From Gnetum montanum (Eukaryota; Streptophyta; Gnetopsida; Gnetales; Gnetaceae), in contig MNCI01005779.1 in the NCBI GenBank assembly GCA_015680685.1, positions 330,590 to 394,589 on the forward strand: a DNA stretch of 64,000 bases. The letters run 5' to 3'. A program made the position numbers and the translations under genes. The notes under the pieces were generated by a model that saw nothing but the letters and a program-made list of their open reading frames with translations, had not been told where the DNA came from and made no database searches. How positions within the stretch are numbered: the stretch's first letter is position 1; every line of letters begins with the position of its first letter. Below are positions 60,501 to 64,000 of this stretch, piece after piece.

Positions 60501-60985
60501 TGGTCTAAGAGAGATTTTTTTATCTAGGGGATCTATGTGAAGAGTTCTTATCAACTTTTTGAGAGTACTATCATAGTGGAGCAATCCCCTACTCCTCAAA
60601 TTATCACTACTGCAAGTAAGACCTTTATAGCTACTATTACCTAGGAGCCTCCTACTTGGACTATAGTAGACAAGATTAGCATCCTTTCCAATGTTGATCT
60701 TGGGAATGTTGAATGGGTCAACATGATGGAGGACCAAATTCTCCATATTTTGGAGGAAGGCCTTCCACATCTACTCTTGGAAGTTATGGAGCTAGAATCT
60801 TCATAAATTTGATATATTTTATGTTTTATATTTTTAGTTTATTTATGGTTTTATCTATTGGTTACTAATTGGCTATGTGTTGTTGTATTTTAGGCTTTAG
60901 GAAAAATTGGTAATCCCAATGGTAAGGGTGGGAATGACTCACCATTGCCTCCTCTAGATGCCCCTTAGCAGCCTCCATTAGCCTA
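57592..60985 (+). pseudogene. Gene X, copy B: most complete antisense multi-exon gene relic
   Basis: Opposite to element B's gag-pol, between protease and RT. Exon a 57592-58007 (IIMELVGILC, FSVMLWSHLS, ending before GTAAGC); exon b 58100-58194; exon c 58313-59366 (HVGLLDLFMSPIPFI, VEINMDINEGLFCNFLDVLI, IGLHDETLRLHEDISTIIH, MHFTFFVGYLKRVVEFL, then frameshifted KGMYDTLSITKYLNGRY); short exons 59468-59550, 59586-59640, 59728-59868; a long 3' exon (about 60160-60806) with charged heptad-like sequence and VDLGNVEWVNMMEDQILHIL; a possible last exon from about 60897. Stops are almost all TAG where CAG is plausible. Exon borders are GT-AG, but several are my best guess. Function unknown: a globular N-terminal part plus coiled-coil C-terminus. 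Confidence 0.7.
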
Positions 60986-61256
60986 GTTTAGCATGTTGGC
61001 TATATATTTTTGTTTTACTATGGATGGCCATTGTTAGCCAAGACTATGTTATAAATGGCTTCTATTATTTTTGATATTTTTACCATACAATGTGGCCATG
61101 GCTATGGACACTTTAAATTTAAAATTTTTTACTTCATTTTTGGCTATATATGTTGTTCTAGTAAGTGTTGTAAATGTTATAAATGTTGTGAATAGCTATG
61201 TTGATGATTTTGCCTATAACGTTAAATGACTAAGTAATGTATTTGAAGGCTAAATG

Positions 61257-61294
61257 TAAATAAATAAAATAAAATAAAATAAAATAAAATAAAT
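61257..61294. repeat. Pentanucleotide microsatellite (AAAAT)n
   Basis: Six to seven AAAAT units in a row between the end of gene X and the minisatellite. Confidence 0.95.
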
Positions 61295-61309
61295 TTTTAC
61301 CAGCATTAG

Positions 61310-61680
61310 GCCATGATAGTTATAGGTTATGTTGTTTTGCCAGTTTAAGGTAGTGGTAGGCCATGTTGCTGGTTTAAAGTCTCAGTGAACTATAACACTA
61401 GTTTAGAGTCTTAGTGGACTACACTACCAATTTAGAGTCTTAGTAGACTATGATCCTAGTTTAGAGGCTTAGTGAACTATAACGCTAGTTTAGAGTCTTA
61501 CTAAACTACAATGCTAATTTAGAGTCTTAGCATACTATTATGCCAGTTTAGAGTCTTAGTGGATCATGATGCTAGTTTAAAGTCTTAGAAGACTATGATG
61601 CCAATTTAAGTCCTTAATAGGCCATGATGTCAGTTTAGAGTCTTAGTGGATTTTGATACCAGTTAAAGGTCATAGTGCAT
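61310..61680 (-). repeat. Minisatellite between protease and gene X in element B, ten ~35-bp units
   Basis: Unit resembles ATGCTAGTTTAGAGTCTTAG followed by TGGACTATG. It is the longest array of this family in B and lies at the presumed 5' end of the PR-RT intron. Confidence 0.85.
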
Positions 61681-61959
61681 CTTTATTGAAAAGAAAGCTA
61701 TATATTTTTATGTTTTAAATTATTTGAGAACTTTTTCATGTTTATAACATGAGTAAAAGTAAAGAAAAAGAAAGACTATAATAAATAAGTAAAAATGCAA
61801 ATGAAAGTAGAAACCTAGGCTACATGAATAAAGAGTAAAACAAAGTACATAAAAAGGTATAACAAATTAAGAAAGAAATTTTATGCTCCATGGCCATCAG
61901 TGCATCTAGTTATAAGGGTATGGGAAGGTTAATGTGTACTTCACTTGTGTAGATTTTTC
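61681..61959. other. Spacer between minisatellite and protease of B
   Basis: A/T-rich; should contain the donor of the PR-RT intron. Several GT sites exist and none is clearly best. Confidence 0.4.
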
Positions 61960-64000
61960 CTATTCTTTGAAAGATTATGGAATGAGTAAGGTCTACTCTA
62001 CATAAGATTATATTCACCATCACCTTCACTGATGATGTTAAAATGGAGTTCATCCCATAGTGCATCTTGTTGCCTATTGTTATCATCGTTCACTTTCTAT
62101 TCATTCTTGAGTTGATGGATTCATGGCTGGGAGCTTCTTCTTAAAGCTCCAATTTAGACCCATACTCTAAGTTCACACTATTGATAACTAGGAGAATTGC
62201 ATTATCACCATGAATGATGATTTCACCTCCCTTGTAGGAAAGATGAATTTCTTAATGGATAGGTGAGCACATGACCTATAATTGAGCCAACCATAGTCTT
62301 CCCAATATAAGGTTAAACCCTAGTGTCTCATCCATCACCAAGAAATTGGTAGTTATGGGGAATTTCTCCCCTACCATAAAATTGAAGGAGATGGACTCCT
62401 TGATCACAATTCTAGATCTGTTAAAGACTTGATGGTAGATATTAATGTATGGTGCCTTTGCTTTGTCAAACCTAGGTATTCAATGATGGTGCATCAGATA
62501 ATGTTAGTCACAACCTTGTCATCTGCATGCACCTAATGCACTTTAAGCTACTGTATATGTATGGTTATGAACATAAGAACCCTAGTTACTTTGGCATTTC
62601 AAGTTTAACCTTGATTTTGCTATCACAAAATACCAAGGATATTGACTTTAGCTTCCTTAGTGATGGAGGGACTAGCATTGCATGGATGGCTTCCTGATTG
62701 GTGAGGATATCCTCACTAATAGGGATGGAAGTTAACATTTTAACTAACACCTCATGATGTATGGGTCATACCAGCTTAAAGTTTTTATCATTGGCCATAG
62801 GCTTGTCACCATAATTTTGCTTCATTTCCTTCTTATGGCAAAAAATGTGAACTTCAGCGTTAGGTTGTGGTTGTTGGGGCCTTTTCTCGTTCTTTTGGTT
62901 ATGTATTTTGGTGTCCTCCTATGGATTTTTCATTGGAGTAGGTTGGCCAAAGTAGGTCATGAGTATAGCTGATATGGAAGTGGGTTTCAATGAATCCACT
63001 TTCTTTCATGCCTTTGTCTTCTTTTCATCCTTATTGTTGGGCTTTTACTTATGTTTCTTCCTTTGCTTGATTGAGGTTTTCTTATTATCAATTGTTGGTT
63101 GTGAGGAAGAGGTAGTAGCATTAGCCATCATAGGAGTCACTGTGTAGTTTATAGGGCTATGGAAAGTTAGCTTGTATTAGGCTAGGGCATCCTAATGAAA
63201 AAATATTCCTTCAAAGGCATTCATTATGTACTCTTATAAAAAGGAGGATCTTGAGCTGATGAAAGTTGAATAAGCCTCTTCATCAGAAGGGGGTATCCAA
63301 ATCACATATGGTTCTCTAGCACGTCTCTAATCATCATCTATGTTGAATGCTAAAATAACATGAGGGCTATCATTAGCATTCAATGGGTCTTTGTAGAACT
63401 ACATCAACTGATTTTGTGGCTAAACTACATTGGAAGCATCTAAGACTAGCTTTTTCTTATCTATCATCCTCTACAAGTCATCTTTCAATGTAAAGTAGAA
63501 TTCTATGTCATGACTAGGTAGTTAGTAATAATAGTAAAAGTAGTCCAATTTGAAGTGCCTAGGTATTTTTGGATCATTCTTTATTGCTCAAGTGGGGTCC
63601 TTAGCTATTTCATATAGACACTCATGCTTCTTTTGAGCAATTTTAATCATTTGTTTGTATTGCATGCATCCACTCTTCTATTGTTGATCTAGAAATTTGG
63701 ATGGTTTTAGAGGTAAGGTTGTGTACTTACTACAATATTTATACTCAAAATTTGACCTAATGGTATTTGATGCAATGGCCCCAAAGGTTGATATTTGGTT
63801 ATCATAGTCATTATTAGTAGGTGTCTTGGGTGGGTTGGGCCTTGGCCCCTAGTTAGTGGTCTTAGAATCTTTGGTCACAGTTGCTATAGTCATGTTCTTT
63901 TATTTTCTCTTCAACTTATCCCTCTATGTATGTTGATTTTTATATGCTACATAGGCTAGATCATGACTAGCCTCCATAGCATCCTCTATCTTCTTGGTTT
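61960..64000 (-). pseudogene. gag C-terminus and protease of element B (5' part outside window)
   Basis: Minus-strand reading from the window edge: TKKIEDAMEASHDLAYVAYK, then AQKKHECLYEIAKDP, then FKLDYFYYYYYLPSHDIEFY and LKDDL (63720-63440), where the last resembles the Tat gag zinc-knuckle-like CxFH..GH...C block with Cys/His lost. Protease follows: ADDKVVTNI (about 62510, catalytic region decayed from D-S/T-G), INIYHQVFNRSRIVIKESIS, FLVMDETLGFNLILGRLWLA (the second-lobe ILGRPWL block, about 62290), and a tail DALWDELHFNIISEGDGEY at about 62060-62000. Many stops and shifts; inactive. Confidence 0.8.

Larger units (their letters stand above)
47450..64000 (-). mobile_element. Element B: Tat/Ogre-like Ty3/gypsy retrotransposon, continues past the window
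   Basis: Minus strand, read from the right: gag C-terminus and protease (64000-61960), minisatellite, antisense gene X (60985-57592), long spacer with repeats and an assembly gap, splice acceptor (51994), RT-RNase H-integrase (51991-48507), minisatellite, partial 3' LTR (48285-47450). It inserted into exon a of gene X of element F. The 5' LTR and gag N-terminus lie outside the window. Confidence 0.82.

Overview
The window is nuclear DNA from a large-genome seed plant. Evidence: a spliced LRR receptor kinase with GT-AG intron, tRNA-primed LTR retrotransposons of the Ty3/gypsy Tat/Ogre type, AT-rich intergenic DNA and heavy C-to-T decay (CAG to TAG stops, CpG loss). A gymnosperm is my guess from the size and age of the elements, but the sequence does not prove it.

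Layout. 1-292 is the 3' end of an LTR. 2630-6288 (minus) is the only clearly intact host gene, a non-RD LRR receptor-like kinase with one 125-bp intron; its 5' side carries a four-copy tandem repeat (6345-7200). A tRNA-derived SINE-like unit lies at about 7228-7365. 7856-10205 is the 3' remnant of a minus-strand Tat-type element (E). 10206-13659 is AT-rich and featureless apart from one hairpin. 13665-34743 is a minus-strand Tat/Ogre-like element (A) with 1.6-1.7 kb LTRs, broken inside gag by a plus-strand element (D, 24366-31393) that has gag and protease but no RT, RNase H or integrase. 34744-37740 is AT-rich with an (AG)n microsatellite. 37750-42870 is a 5'-truncated plus-strand pol plus LTR (C), followed by a plus-strand protease relic with an antisense gene (F, 42930-47449). 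F is cut by the left end of another minus-strand element (B, 47450 to beyond 64000), which contains an assembly gap (55469-56108).

Main observation. Elements A, B and F each carry, antisense to gag-pol and between protease and reverse transcriptase, remnants of the same multi-exon gene (called gene X here). In B and A this position is bounded on the RT side by a splice acceptor, which fits the PR-RT intron known from Ogre elements. The three copies share peptide blocks and the same exon boundary (a Gly codon followed by GTAAG), so gene X appears to be an old component of the family. It is decayed in all three copies.

Second observation. Each element family has its own palindromic motif array in the LTR U3 just upstream of a TATAAATA box, and the A-family and B/C-family motifs recur in the spacer upstream of gene X. 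This resembles a family-specific control system, but that is inference.
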